From positions 89,138-153,137 of the forward strand of contig CAIKWE010000044.1 in assembly GCA_903831085.1 (NCBI GenBank): a stretch of 64,000 nt of DNA. The letters are read 5' to 3'. A program made the translations under genes and the position numbers. The notes under the pieces were generated by a model. The model was not told where the DNA came from. It did not search any database and saw nothing but the letters and a program-made list of their open reading frames with translations. This DNA comes from an uncultured Verrucomicrobiota bacterium. Its GTDB lineage: Bacteria > Verrucomicrobiota > Kiritimatiellia > Kiritimatiellales > Tichowtungiaceae. Each line of letters starts with the position of its first letter. Position 1 is the first letter of the stretch. Shown one piece after another: positions 44,341 through 52,460 of this stretch.

Positions 44341-45261
44341 ATGAAGAAATCAACCTCTCCCCAGCTCGTTATCGTCGGCTCCATCGGCATCGACACCATT
44401 GAAACACCCCGCGAAAAGCGCGTCGAAATTCTCGGCGGCTCTGTCAGCTATGCCTGCGCCGCCGCTTCTTTCTTCGTCAAAACCGGCATGGTCGGCGTGG
44501 TCGGCACCGACTTTCCGCCCGAACACCGCGCTCTTTGGGAAAAAATGGGCATCGACCTGGCCGGACTGCAGACGGCCGAAGGGAAAACTTTCCGCTGGTC
44601 GGGCATCTATGAAGCCAACATGGACAACCGCCGCACACTTCTCACCGAGCTCAATGTATTCGAACGTTTCACGCCCGAGTTGCCGGAAGCCTACCGCGAC
44701 GCGCCTTTCCTTTTTCTCGGCAACATCGCTCCCGAACTTCAGCTTCATGTCCTTGAACAGGTGCGCTCACCGGAGTTTGTTTTGATCGACACCATGGATC
44801 TCTGGATCAACATCGCCCGCGAAAAACTGGTCGAGGTGGTCGGAAAATGCGACATGCTCACTCTCAACGAATCCGAAGCGCGTCTTTTCACCGGCGCGCA
44901 CTCTCTCATGGACGCCGCCGAAACTCTGCTCGCGATGGGGCCGGAATTTGTCCTGATCAAAAAAGGGGCCGCCGGCAGTATGCTTTTTTCCAAAAACGGA
45001 ATTTTCCTGCTTCACGCTTTTCCGCTGGCCGACTTCAAAGACCCGACCGGCGCAGGCGACACGTTTGCTGGCGGCCTGATGGGTGCGCTGGCCGAATCCG
45101 GCCGGACAGACGAAAAATCCATCCGCCGCGCCATGCTTTACGGCAGCGTCACTGCCGCCTTCGGGGTCGAGGAATTCAGTTTAGAGCGTCTGGCAACGAT
45201 TGACCGTCAGCAGATCGAAGCCCGCGCCGACACACTTAAGTCCATGTGCCGCATGGAGTAG
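44341..45261 (+). CDS. PfkB-family carbohydrate/nucleoside kinase
   Basis: 306-aa ribokinase-fold kinase. The N terminus has VIVGSIGIDTIETP and the Gly-rich GGSVSYACAAASFF. The catalytic anion-hole motif is DPTGAGDTFAGG with the base Asp, and LNESEARLFTG and VLIKKGAAGSML are also typical. The substrate cannot be assigned; nucleoside or ribose-like sugars are possible. It lies 8 bp after the AmaP-like gene in the acc-asp23 cluster. Confidence 0.85.
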   Translation: MKKSTSPQLVIVGSIGIDTIETPREKRVEILGGSVSYACAAASFFVKTGMVGVVGTDFPPEHRALWEKMGIDLAGLQTAEGKTFRWSGIYEANMDNRRTLLTELNVFERFTPELPEAYRDAPFLFLGNIAPELQLHVLEQVRSPEFVLIDTMDLWINIAREKLVEVVGKCDMLTLNESEARLFTGAHSLMDAAETLLAMGPEFVLIKKGAAGSMLFSKNGIFLLHAFPLADFKDPTGAGDTFAGGLMGALAESGRTDEKSIRRAMLYGSVTAAFGVEEFSLERLATIDRQQIEARADTLKSMCRME

Positions 45262-45325
45262 CGGAATTTTCAAATCTCCGGAGCTCTTCCAAACGTTTTT
45301 TAACGCTTCTGAAGGCCCGTCGGGT

Positions 45326-45354
45326 TTGACAGCCCCTTGCCGTATTGTTAAATT
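45326..45354 (+). promoter_or_regulatory. Sigma-70-type promoter upstream of ispD-like gene
   Basis: TTGACA (45326-45331), a 17-bp spacer and TAAATT (45349-45354) lie about 49 bp upstream of the ATG at 45403. The perfect -35 box and ideal spacing make this the best promoter match in the left and middle part of the window. Confidence 0.65.
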
Positions 45355-45402
45355 CCTGCCATCTCGCAAGTTGCATTTGCCGCAACGAAAGGAGCGCGAA
45401 TC

Positions 45403-46089
45403 ATGTCAGTATGGGCGATTGTTCTAGCATGCGGTAAGGATCAGGAAATCGGAGCAGGGATCGATGTCGCGTTTCTTGCGCTCGGTTCCCGGCCGGTCGT
45501 GGCGCGTTCCATTCAGACACTGGAACAGAATCCGCTCATTGAAGGAATCGTTCTCGTGGTTCGCAAAGAACGGGTGGACAGCGCGTTGCATACCGTCCGG
45601 TCCTTCGGCTGCCGGAAAATTTCCGCCATCGTTTGCGGCGGTCCGGTGCGTTTGACCAACTTGAAGAATGCTTTGGAAAAAATTCCGGACGATGCCACTG
45701 CCGTGTTGATTCACGAAGCGGCCCGTCCGTTCCTGAATGATGAAATCATCACGGAAACCATCAAAGCCGGAAAGCGCTACGGTGCCGCCATTGCCGCCGT
45801 GAAAAGTTCCGAGGCGGTCAAGTTTGCCGAAAAGGGGCAGAAGGTTGATAAATCGCTCGATCGCAACAGCATCTGGCTGGTGCAAAGCCCGCAGGTTTAT
45901 AAAATAGACGTCTTCAAAAAAATGCTCAAAGGCTCCGGCAAACTGCTCGACGACGATTCCGAACTGCTGGCTAAAGGAAAGCAGGAGATTCATCTGGTGG
46001 CCGGTTCAACGGGCAATATGAAAATCCGTACTCCTGACGACCTGCAGATCGCCTCCGCCATTCTTAGTGTCGCACGCCAAAACCCGTAA
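45403..46089 (+). CDS. ispD: IspD-like cytidylyltransferase with altered nucleotide loop
   Basis: 228-aa protein of the IspD family, which makes CDP-methylerythritol in isoprenoid synthesis. Recognisable parts are VCGGPVRLTNLKNAL, IHEAARPFL (104-112), LDRNSIW (153-154 = DR) and NMKIRTPDDLQIASAIL with Lys207. The N-terminal CTP loop is abnormal: instead of AAGxGxRM...PKQ it reads LACGKDQEIGAGIDVAFLAL, so the usual Arg and Lys are missing, and HDAARP has become HEAARP. It is either a divergent true IspD or a relative with another substrate. AAGGAG precedes the ATG. Its 3' end overlaps convergent acyP by 26 nt. Confidence 0.7.
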   Translation: MSVWAIVLACGKDQEIGAGIDVAFLALGSRPVVARSIQTLEQNPLIEGIVLVVRKERVDSALHTVRSFGCRKISAIVCGGPVRLTNLKNALEKIPDDATAVLIHEAARPFLNDEIITETIKAGKRYGAAIAAVKSSEAVKFAEKGQKVDKSLDRNSIWLVQSPQVYKIDVFKKMLKGSGKLLDDDSELLAKGKQEIHLVAGSTGNMKIRTPDDLQIASAILSVARQNP

Positions 46090-46339
46090 ACTCACCGGTT
46101 GCGGCCGACCGGCGCACCAGTTCGTTGGTAATATATTTTCCAAGGTTCGAACGGCGAATCGCTGAAAGAAGTTCCATTAGTTGATCTTCCGCGCCTTCTG
46201 TCACCAGTGACACGCTGCCGTCGAACTCATTCTTCACCCAGCCGGTCAGGTCTAAATTTTGTGCCAGACTCACCGCCGTGTACCGAAACCCCACGCCCTG
46301 CACCCGGCCTTCATAACGGACTGTGATTCGCTGGTTCAT
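46064..46339 (-). CDS. acyP: Acylphosphatase
   Basis: Small 91-aa enzyme that hydrolyses acyl phosphates. It has the signature RYEGRVQGVGFRYTAVSLAQNLDLTGWVKNEFDGSV with the phosphate-binding Arg in QGVGFRY and the catalytic Asn in KNEFDG. It is convergent with ispD and overlaps it by 26 nt at the 3' end. A palindrome variant (TTTTCCAAGGTTCGAA, 46137) lies in frame. Confidence 0.93.
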   Translation of the reverse strand: MNQRITVRYEGRVQGVGFRYTAVSLAQNLDLTGWVKNEFDGSVSLVTEGAEDQLMELLSAIRRSNLGKYITNELVRRSAATGEFTGFGVRH

Positions 46340-46372
46340 TTTAGGCTGCGCAGACTTGCCTGCGCTATTCTT

Positions 46373-46513
46373 TTAGACGACAGGCGACTGGGGCGCGGCA
46401 TTCGTCGGAAGTTCGTTCGGGGCTCCGGCTTTCCGCAGGCGCTTTTCTTCCTTCTTCCGTTTCTTGGCCATCTCTTTTTGACGTTTTTCGAATGAGTAAT
46501 TGGGTTTTGCCAT
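46373..46513 (-). CDS. 46-aa Lys/Arg/Glu-rich small protein (MAKPNYSFEKRQKE type)
   Basis: This short gene is missing from the ORF track. It encodes MAKPNYSFEKRQKEMAKKRK and then a KEEKRLRK stretch and a Pro/Ala-rich end (46 aa). I recognise the start as that of a small conserved protein found in many bacteria, often unannotated, of unknown function. The very high Lys/Arg/Glu content suggests a helix that binds RNA or protein. AGGAAACCCC precedes the ATG. It lies upstream of acyP in the same direction, 33 bp away, so the two may be co-transcribed. Confidence 0.75.
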   Translation of the reverse strand: MAKPNYSFEKRQKEMAKKRKKEEKRLRKAGAPNELPTNAAPQSPVV

Positions 46514-46584
46514 GGGGTTTCCTTAATTTGGTTTGAGCTTTATAGCACGCCTGAGCGGCCGTTCTCTCACCAAAAGCGCAATTT

Positions 46585-46660
46585 AGGTGGAGCGTGATCT
46601 CCGAGCACGCTTGCTTGTCCGCCGCAGGAGGAAACGCGCCCGGAGGTCGCGTTCCACCTT
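46585..46660. repeat. Inverted pair of GGTGGAGCRCGACCTCCGG repeats
   Basis: GGTGGAGCGTGATCTCCGAG (from 46587) faces GCGCCCGGAGGTCGCGTTCC (from 46636), i.e. two inverted copies of one unit around 25 bp. A third copy, GGTGGAGCACGACCTCCGGG, is at 58630. The style is that of a REP doublet. The pair fills the gap between the small gene and metH together with the next repeat. Confidence 0.6.
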
Positions 46661-46677
46661 ACCAAAAAAGGCCCAGT

Positions 46678-46750
46678 AACAGGCGCGGCCACCGTCCGCA
46701 CCCTCAGTAGGGCTGTTTTCTGTAGCCGCGCACGGTGGGCGCGGTTTTTA
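46678..46750. repeat. GCGCGGCCACCGT repeat family, copy 2
   Basis: AACAGGCGCGGCCACCGTCC and TGTAGCCGCGCACGGTGGGC form an inverted repeat that overlaps the metH stop codon (GCGGTTTTTACAG). The arrangement matches copy 1 almost word for word over both arms. Confidence 0.65.
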
Positions 46751-49700
46751 CAGATCAAAATAATACGCCTGCGGGTGGTGAGTGATCAGCGCGAAGGTGG
46801 AAACCTCTGGGTCGGCCATGAAGAGTTCAGTGACGTTCAGGCCGATACGGTCGGTATCGAGCAGGTCGCAGCAGACTTTGTTCATCGCCAGATCGGGGCA
46901 GAGCGCGTAGCCGAAGCCGAAGCGGCTCTGGTCGAGTTTGCGTTTCCAAATCTCGGAAAGCGTCAGCTCGCCTTCGTCCGAACCCCACAGCAGACGGATC
47001 TGCCTGTGCCAGGTTTCCGCGAGAGCCTCGGCAGTCATAACGGCCAAGCCGTGGAAGAGCAGGTAGTCGTGGTAGCGGTCGGCGTCGCGCAGTTCGTGCT
47101 CTTTGGTCATCACCTTGTTTCCAAGCGTGACGGCCATCAGTGCGCAGACATCGCGATCAGGGCGGAAGAAGTCGGTCAGGCAAAGCTTCGCTCCTTTTTT
47201 ACTGCGCGGGAAGGGCATGAGAATTTCTTCACCGGCCGGATTTTCGAGATAGAAGGTGTCGCCTTTGGAATGGCAGTTGAAAAAGCCGTGGATGACTTTT
47301 GGCTCAAACACCTTGCGGGCAATCTGCTTCATCTCTTCGAGCTTCTGATAAACCTCGTCGTCGAGCAGTTTCCGGTATTTGGCGTCCGAAAGCTTGCCCT
47401 GTTTGTAGCCCCACGCGCCTTTGATCATGCCGTTCAGGTCTAGATATTTCCAGATATCGTCGAGCGGAATATTTTCAGTCACCGTTGTTCCAATACTGAC
47501 TTTCGGAACCGGAACATCTTTAGCGATCGGTTCGGCCGGATTTTCATCTTTTCCAATGTTTGGAACTTCACAGCCAACGCCGTCGCGGGTCGGTGCGACA
47601 TATTCCGGTAGCTTTCCTGTGTCTTTGAGCGTCTGCATCGCGGCCAGTCCGGCGAAGGCGTCTTTACAGTAGACCACCTGTCCCGAATAGTGCGGACGGC
47701 AGGCCGCATCAACAAACTCTTCCGAGAGCGCCGCGCCGCCGAGCAGTACCGGCGTTTTAAAGCCGGCGTGTTCGAGAATCTTCATGTTTTCGGCCATGAC
47801 GGCGGTGGATTTCACCAGCAGTCCGCTCATGCCGAGCGCGGCGGCGTTATGTTTCTTCACCGCCTCCATCATCTGCTCAACCGGAACCTTGATGCCGAGG
47901 TCAACCGTATCGAAGCCGTTGTTGGAAAGAATAATGCCGACCAGATTTTTGCCGATGTCGTGTACATCGCCCGCCACGGTCGCTAGGACAACCAGCGGCG
48001 CAACATCACCCGCCGCGCTCTTTTTCATGAACGGCTTGATCATATCCACCGCGCGTTTCATCACCTCGGCTGACTTCAGAACGAAAGGAAGTTGCATCGT
48101 GCCGTCGTTAAAGAGGCGTCCAACCTCTTTCATCGCCGGAAGCATGATAGCGTTGAGAATATCTTCGGCGGTTTTTTCTTTCAGCAGATCGGGGATTGCG
48201 GGCGTCAGCCACGGCGACTTGCCGCGGATAATCGCGTCGGTCAACACATCCGTCGCCGGACGGCTCTCAACGGTAACTTCGGCGGTTTCCTGCACGTCCT
48301 CAAACAGGTTGATGTAGTTTTCAAGCGGGTCGCCGTTCGAGCGGTCGTTATTCAGCAGGGCTTCGGCGCCTTTGCGCAGGTTATCCGGAATTTCATTCAG
48401 CGGAACGATTGCCGCGACGTTGATGATGCAGGCGTCCATCCCGGCCTGTACCGCCTGATGCAGAAAAACCGCATTGATCACTTTACGCAGGGCCGGTTTG
48501 AGGCCGAATGAAATATTGGAAAGTCCGAGCATCGTCTGGACGCCCGGCAGTTCCGCTTTAATTCTCCGGATCGCTTCCAAGGTTTGGAATGCCGCATCCC
48601 GCAGCGTCTTGTCGCCGCTGCAGATGGTGAAGGTCAGCGGGTCGATCAGAATCTCTTCGGCTTTCAGTCCGCGCTCGACGCAGAACTTCACCAGTCGCTT
48701 GGCGACAGCGACTTTTTCGTCCGCATTCATCGCCATGCCTTTTTCGTCAATGGTCAGTGCAACCATCGCCGCGCCGTAGCGCCGCGCCATCGGAACGACC
48801 TGTTCGGCGCGCTTGCCGCCGTCTTCAAAATTGATGGAGTTGATCAGCGCCCGGCCGCCGTAGAGCTTCAGCGCCTGCTCGATCACATCGGCGGAAGTGG
48901 AGTCAATCATCATCGGAATCTTGCACTCGCGTGCCATACGCGGAACCAGCACGGCGACATCCTTGCTCTCGTCGCGTCCGGCGTAGCCGCAGCTCAGGTC
49001 GAGAACGTGCGCGCCGGTTTCTTCCTGTTCGGTCAAAATGTGGAAGGCGTTTTCATAATCGTTCGCCAGCAGGGTGTCACGGAATTTTTTTGAACCGGTC
49101 GCGTTGGCGCGCTCGCCGATATAAAGCGGCGCAGGTTCTTGCGTCAGATCAACCGCGCTGAAAAGACTGGAGACTTGCGCGGGTGCCTTCACCGGCTGCC
49201 GGATTTTCCAACCCTTGGAAACTTTTTCGCGCAGTTCACGGATATGTTCCGGCGTGGTGCCGCAGCAGCCGCCGACAATCGAAAGCCCATGTTCTTTGGC
49301 GAGCGCGGCGACTTTTTCCGCGAACGGCTTCGGCTCCAGCGGATAGCGGACGGTTCCATCGACGCGCGCTTCGGGCATCCCGGCATTGGGCATGCAGGCC
49401 AGACGGGTCGGCCAGACTTCGCTTAGTGTGTCGAGATGATGCTCCATCGCATCGGGGCCGGTCGCGCAGTTGAGGCCGAGCACATCGATCGGGTAGGGCG
49501 CAAGAATCGCGGCGGCGGCGGAAACGCTGGTGCCGACCAGCATCGTGCCGGTGGCTTCGACTGTGATGGAAACATAGCGAACGATGTCGCTGTCCGGGCC
49601 GAGGATGTCATCGGCCGCCGCCAGCGCCGCTTTGATCTGAAGCGGATCCTGGCAGGTTTCAATAATCAGTCCATCCGCGCCGCCGTCGAGCAGTCCTCGG

Positions 49701-50125
49701 ATCTGGACTTTGTAGGCCTCACAGAGTGAATCGAATTCGATATGTCCCAGCGACGGCAGTTTGGTGCCGGGGCCGATTGAGCCGAAGACGTAACGTGGCT
49801 GTTCCGGCGTCGAAAATTCATCGGCGCATCCGCGGGCGATTTGCGCGGCGGCCTTATTGATTTCATAAGCGCGGTCGGCAAGTCCGTATTCGCCGAGCGT
49901 CACCGGCGACGCGCCGAAGCTATTGGTTTCGACCGCGTCCGATCCGGCTTCCAGATAAGCGCGGTGCAGGCCGCGGATGACATCGGGTGCGGAGAGGTTC
50001 AGCCACTCATTGCAACCTTCGACCGAGCCCCACTGTTTTGCTGAGATGGTTTGTCCCTGCAACCAGGTTCCCGCCGCGCCGTCGAGAAGCAGGGGGCCGG
50101 TCTTCAGTTTTTCTCTCAGAGTCAT
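46748..50125 (-). CDS. metH: Cobalamin-dependent methionine synthase
   Basis: Transfers methyl from methyltetrahydrofolate through cobalamin to homocysteine. All modules are present in 1125 aa: homocysteine/Zn domain (LLLDGAAGTWLQ, zinc cysteines in GLNCATGP and GGCCGTTP), pterin domain (LYIGERANATGSKKFRDTL, SINFEDGGKRAEQV), B12 cap, B12 domain with DVHDIGKNLVG lower-ligand motif, and C-terminal reactivation domain (RFGFGYALCPDL, ending SVSTFAL-like and HHPQAYYFDL). I start at the ATG at 50125 because the upstream extension is out of family. Exact palindrome copies at 47551, 48575 and 49206 lie in linkers. No cobalamin or SAM riboswitch is visible upstream. Confidence 0.97.
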   Translation of the reverse strand: MTLREKLKTGPLLLDGAAGTWLQGQTISAKQWGSVEGCNEWLNLSAPDVIRGLHRAYLEAGSDAVETNSFGASPVTLGEYGLADRAYEINKAAAQIARGCADEFSTPEQPRYVFGSIGPGTKLPSLGHIEFDSLCEAYKVQIRGLLDGGADGLIIETCQDPLQIKAALAAADDILGPDSDIVRYVSITVEATGTMLVGTSVSAAAAILAPYPIDVLGLNCATGPDAMEHHLDTLSEVWPTRLACMPNAGMPEARVDGTVRYPLEPKPFAEKVAALAKEHGLSIVGGCCGTTPEHIRELREKVSKGWKIRQPVKAPAQVSSLFSAVDLTQEPAPLYIGERANATGSKKFRDTLLANDYENAFHILTEQEETGAHVLDLSCGYAGRDESKDVAVLVPRMARECKIPMMIDSTSADVIEQALKLYGGRALINSINFEDGGKRAEQVVPMARRYGAAMVALTIDEKGMAMNADEKVAVAKRLVKFCVERGLKAEEILIDPLTFTICSGDKTLRDAAFQTLEAIRRIKAELPGVQTMLGLSNISFGLKPALRKVINAVFLHQAVQAGMDACIINVAAIVPLNEIPDNLRKGAEALLNNDRSNGDPLENYINLFEDVQETAEVTVESRPATDVLTDAIIRGKSPWLTPAIPDLLKEKTAEDILNAIMLPAMKEVGRLFNDGTMQLPFVLKSAEVMKRAVDMIKPFMKKSAAGDVAPLVVLATVAGDVHDIGKNLVGIILSNNGFDTVDLGIKVPVEQMMEAVKKHNAAALGMSGLLVKSTAVMAENMKILEHAGFKTPVLLGGAALSEEFVDAACRPHYSGQVVYCKDAFAGLAAMQTLKDTGKLPEYVAPTRDGVGCEVPNIGKDENPAEPIAKDVPVPKVSIGTTVTENIPLDDIWKYLDLNGMIKGAWGYKQGKLSDAKYRKLLDDEVYQKLEEMKQIARKVFEPKVIHGFFNCHSKGDTFYLENPAGEEILMPFPRSKKGAKLCLTDFFRPDRDVCALMAVTLGNKVMTKEHELRDADRYHDYLLFHGLAVMTAEALAETWHRQIRLLWGSDEGELTLSEIWKRKLDQSRFGFGYALCPDLAMNKVCCDLLDTDRIGLNVTELFMADPEVSTFALITHHPQAYYFDL

Positions 50126-50197
50126 GCCGCGCAACCTAACAAACGGCCGCCAAGGCGGCAACAGTAATCCTTCAATCCGGATAAACGGATTTTATAG

Positions 50198-50243
50198 TTC
50201 CGGTCATTGGAAAAAACCGATTTGAATTTTCCAATGTTTTGAA
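50198..50243. repeat. Palindrome pair upstream of metH
   Basis: TTCCGGTCATTGGAA (50198-50212) and TTCCAATGTTTTGAAG (50229-50244) lie in the 180-bp region between tRNA-Ser and metH. CCGGTCATTGGAA can pair with TTCCAATG across the spacer. Confidence 0.6.
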
Positions 50244-50269
50244 GCCGGATTGTAACCCTCATTGTAAGC

Positions 50270-50302
50270 AAAACGCCGATCCGGTCTGGATCGGCGTTTT
50301 TT
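50270..50302. terminator. Terminator after tRNA-Ser
   Basis: AAAACGCCGATCC-GGTCT-GGATCGGCGTTTT is a perfect 13-bp stem with A/T tails on both sides, five bases after the tRNA 3' end in its direction of transcription. It can act on both strands. Confidence 0.88.
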
Positions 50303-50307
50303 AAAAG

Positions 50308-50400
<93 letters not shown>

Positions 50401-50455
50401 GCAGGAGCGTTTTATGTATGATATTAAGTTCGAAAGGGCAAGCGGCAAAAGCCAT

Positions 50456-51670
50456 TTATCCCGCTTTGCGCTGCTGTTCCCACCATTCGAGCTCGGCGGT
50501 GTGGCGTCCGGCGGTCCGGGCGGCGAATTTAAAGTAGAGGAATGCGTCGAGAAAACAGCGGTGGCGCATAATCCGCTGGGCGTTTTTGGACGTCATTTTC
50601 AGGAAACGCGGCTGTCCGCTCATGATTTCGGCGATGTGATGGGTGATGGCCTTTGGAATGCGGATGCGGTCGAGCTGGCGGATGTGGCGATGAGTCGCTT
50701 CGATGAGGGCATCGGCGTACGGCAGATCTTCATTTTGCATAATCTGCGATGCGACCCATTCGTGATATTCGCCGAAGATCAGGGAGAAGAGCAGTGCCGG
50801 ATCAACATTAAAGCCAGCGGCGCGCCAGCGGTCGATCTGCGCGAAACTTTTTTTAAGCCAGTGTGTTTTGCCTTCGCCATCGGGCGCGTTGAGCCAGGCG
50901 CCGAGCTCGGGGAAAATATGCTCAAAGGCCTCGAGTTCACAGCAGAGGTTGAAAACCTGTTCGGCTTTTCCGCAACTGAGAAGCTTTTGAATCTCCTCGT
51001 ACAGGCGCGAGGAGGAACAGTCTTCGAGCCGGGCGGCGTGACGGCGGATGGCTTCACGGGCGGACGGTTCGATGTCGAACCCGAGGGCGGCGGAAAAGCG
51101 GATGGCGCGCAGGATGCGCACCGGGTCTTCGGTGAAGCGCTGGTCGGGATCGCCAATGACCCGGAGGATGCGATTCTCAAGGTCGCGCCGGCCGTTGACA
51201 TAGTCGATGATCGAAAAGTCGGCGATGTTGTAAAAGAGGGCATTGACGGTGAAATCGCGGCGCAGGGCGTCCTCTTCAGGCGTGCCGAAGAGGTTGTCGC
51301 GTAGGACGAGCCCGTCTTTGGCGAGGAAGGTATTGTCCTCGGCGGGCGGAGCTTCGTCGGCGGGCGGAGCGGGAGCCCGGAAGGTGGAGACTTCGATATT
51401 TTCGTTATGAAAGTAAACATGAGCGAGCCGGAAGCGGCGGCCGATGATGCGGCAGTTGCGGAATATTTTTCTTACTTCTTCAGGCGTGGCGTTGGTGGCG
51501 ACGTCGAAATCTTTCGGATTACGTCCGAGCAACAGGTCGCGCACACCGCCGCCGGCGAGATAGGCGGTGTATCCGGCATCTTTGAGCCCGTAGAGAACTT
51601 TAAGCGCGGCGTCGCTGATCTGCTTGCGGCTGATATTGTGGTCGGGGCGGGCTGTGATTTGAGGTTCCAT
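50456..51670 (-). CDS. pcnB: Poly(A) polymerase / tRNA nucleotidyltransferase family protein (PcnB type)
   Basis: Class II nucleotidyltransferase that adds A or CCA to RNA 3' ends. The head domain reads NISRKQISDAALKVLYGLKDAGYTAYLAGGGVRDLLLGRNPKDFDVATNATPEEV with GG and DxD catalytic motifs, then GRRFRLAHVYF, DNLFGTPEEDALRRDFTVNALFYNI and the RNA-binding ERFTEDPVRILRAIRFSAALGFDIEPS. The N-terminal style (ISRKQIS...) is that of PcnB rather than Cca. I start at the ATG at 51670 (MEPQITARPD), giving 404 aa; the listed upstream extension reads antisense-like and crosses into the DUF4186 gene. Confidence 0.88.
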   Translation of the reverse strand: MEPQITARPDHNISRKQISDAALKVLYGLKDAGYTAYLAGGGVRDLLLGRNPKDFDVATNATPEEVRKIFRNCRIIGRRFRLAHVYFHNENIEVSTFRAPAPPADEAPPAEDNTFLAKDGLVLRDNLFGTPEEDALRRDFTVNALFYNIADFSIIDYVNGRRDLENRILRVIGDPDQRFTEDPVRILRAIRFSAALGFDIEPSAREAIRRHAARLEDCSSSRLYEEIQKLLSCGKAEQVFNLCCELEAFEHIFPELGAWLNAPDGEGKTHWLKKSFAQIDRWRAAGFNVDPALLFSLIFGEYHEWVASQIMQNEDLPYADALIEATHRHIRQLDRIRIPKAITHHIAEIMSGQPRFLKMTSKNAQRIMRHRCFLDAFLYFKFAARTAGRHTAELEWWEQQRKAG

Positions 51671-51746
51671 AAGATTTAGAGGCCGGGGGAAATGTAATCG
51701 GCGCGGCGGGCGGGGGAAAGAAGTTTTTTCCAAACCCTGAAGAAAA

Positions 51747-52124
51747 TCAAACGGGTTCTCCAACCTGTTCCTGAATCCAACGGAGGATGACGCTGACAAT
51801 GTAGGCGACTTCTTTTTCGGTGAGTTCAATGCCGGTTTTTATGCCGTGAAATTTTTCCAGTTTAGCCCGGTCACTGGTGCCGGTGGCGTGCTGGGCGATA
51901 AAGACGGGGTGCCCTTTCAGGGGGGTCTGGCGTCCGTCGTTCTTCGGATCGGCCGGCGCGAGCCGTTTGTTGACAAAATCGGTGGCATGCAACCGGAGGA
52001 TTTCAACTCCTCGTGACAAGACGTATTCTTTCTCAGGTTCGCCCATGGATGGCGACGTGATCTGTTTGGAGCGGGCGAGTTTCTGTTTCAGTGTTTTCCA
52101 CTGTTTTTCATCGATATTCTGCAT
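51747..52124 (-). CDS. DUF4186 family protein
   Basis: 125-aa soluble protein matching DUF4186: SRGVEILRLHATDFVNKRLAPADPKNDGRQTPLKGHPVFIAQHATGTS followed by LEKFHGIKTGIELTEKEVAYIVSVILRWIQEQ. The family is widespread, uncharacterised, and usually has Cys residues after QHAT; here they are replaced (SDRAKLEK). I start at the ATG at 52124 because GGAGG lies 11 bases upstream in the minus direction (AAAGGAGGTGGGGCGGGTG). It precedes pcnB on the same strand. Function is unknown. Confidence 0.8.
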   Translation of the reverse strand: MQNIDEKQWKTLKQKLARSKQITSPSMGEPEKEYVLSRGVEILRLHATDFVNKRLAPADPKNDGRQTPLKGHPVFIAQHATGTSDRAKLEKFHGIKTGIELTEKEVAYIVSVILRWIQEQVGEPV

Positions 52125-52284
52125 CACCCGCCCCACCTCCTTTCCTTTGAGAAAACCAGCTACAGCACAAGCCAAAGTATATGCTGTAAGCCTGTTGGTG
52201 GCAAGGGGCAAAGAAAATCGTTTTTGAAACCGTTGACTTTGTTAAAAGTTCCTGTTTAATACGCGCTCCGTTTTTGCGGAAAAT

Positions 52285-52369
52285 GCGCTCGTGGTGGAAT
52301 TGGTAGACACGCAAGATTCAGGTTCTTGTGCCGCGAGGTGTGGAGGTTCGAGTCCTCTCGAGCGCACCA
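52285..52369 (+). tRNA. tRNA-Leu (anticodon CAG)
   Basis: Starts GCGCTCGTGGTGGAATTGGT and ends CGAGCGC-A-CCA, with CCA encoded. The anticodon arm is CAAGA-TTCAGGT-TCTTG, giving anticodon CAG. A long variable arm (GTGCCGCGAGGTGT) and the 85-nt length fit leucine. A terminator follows after about 40 bp. Confidence 0.97.
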
Positions 52370-52407
52370 GTCTTCGCTCCTTGGATCTGCGGCTGGCAGG
52401 CTAAATG

Positions 52408-52440
52408 AAAAAAGCGTTCCGATGAAGGAACGCTTTTTTC
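52408..52440. terminator. Bidirectional terminator between tRNA-Leu and the PpiC-type gene
   Basis: AAAAAAGCGTTCC-GATGAAG-GAACGCTTTTTTC forms a strong stem with A and T tails on each side. It ends tRNA-Leu on the plus strand and the convergent peptidyl-prolyl isomerase gene on the minus strand. Confidence 0.92.
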
Positions 52441-52460
52441 TTTGCGCATGCGAAGTCGGT

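Noticed and set aside
50126-50307. Cobalamin or SAM riboswitch upstream of metH
   Set aside because: No B12-box or SAM riboswitch core is visible; the region holds only the palindrome pair and the tRNA terminator.
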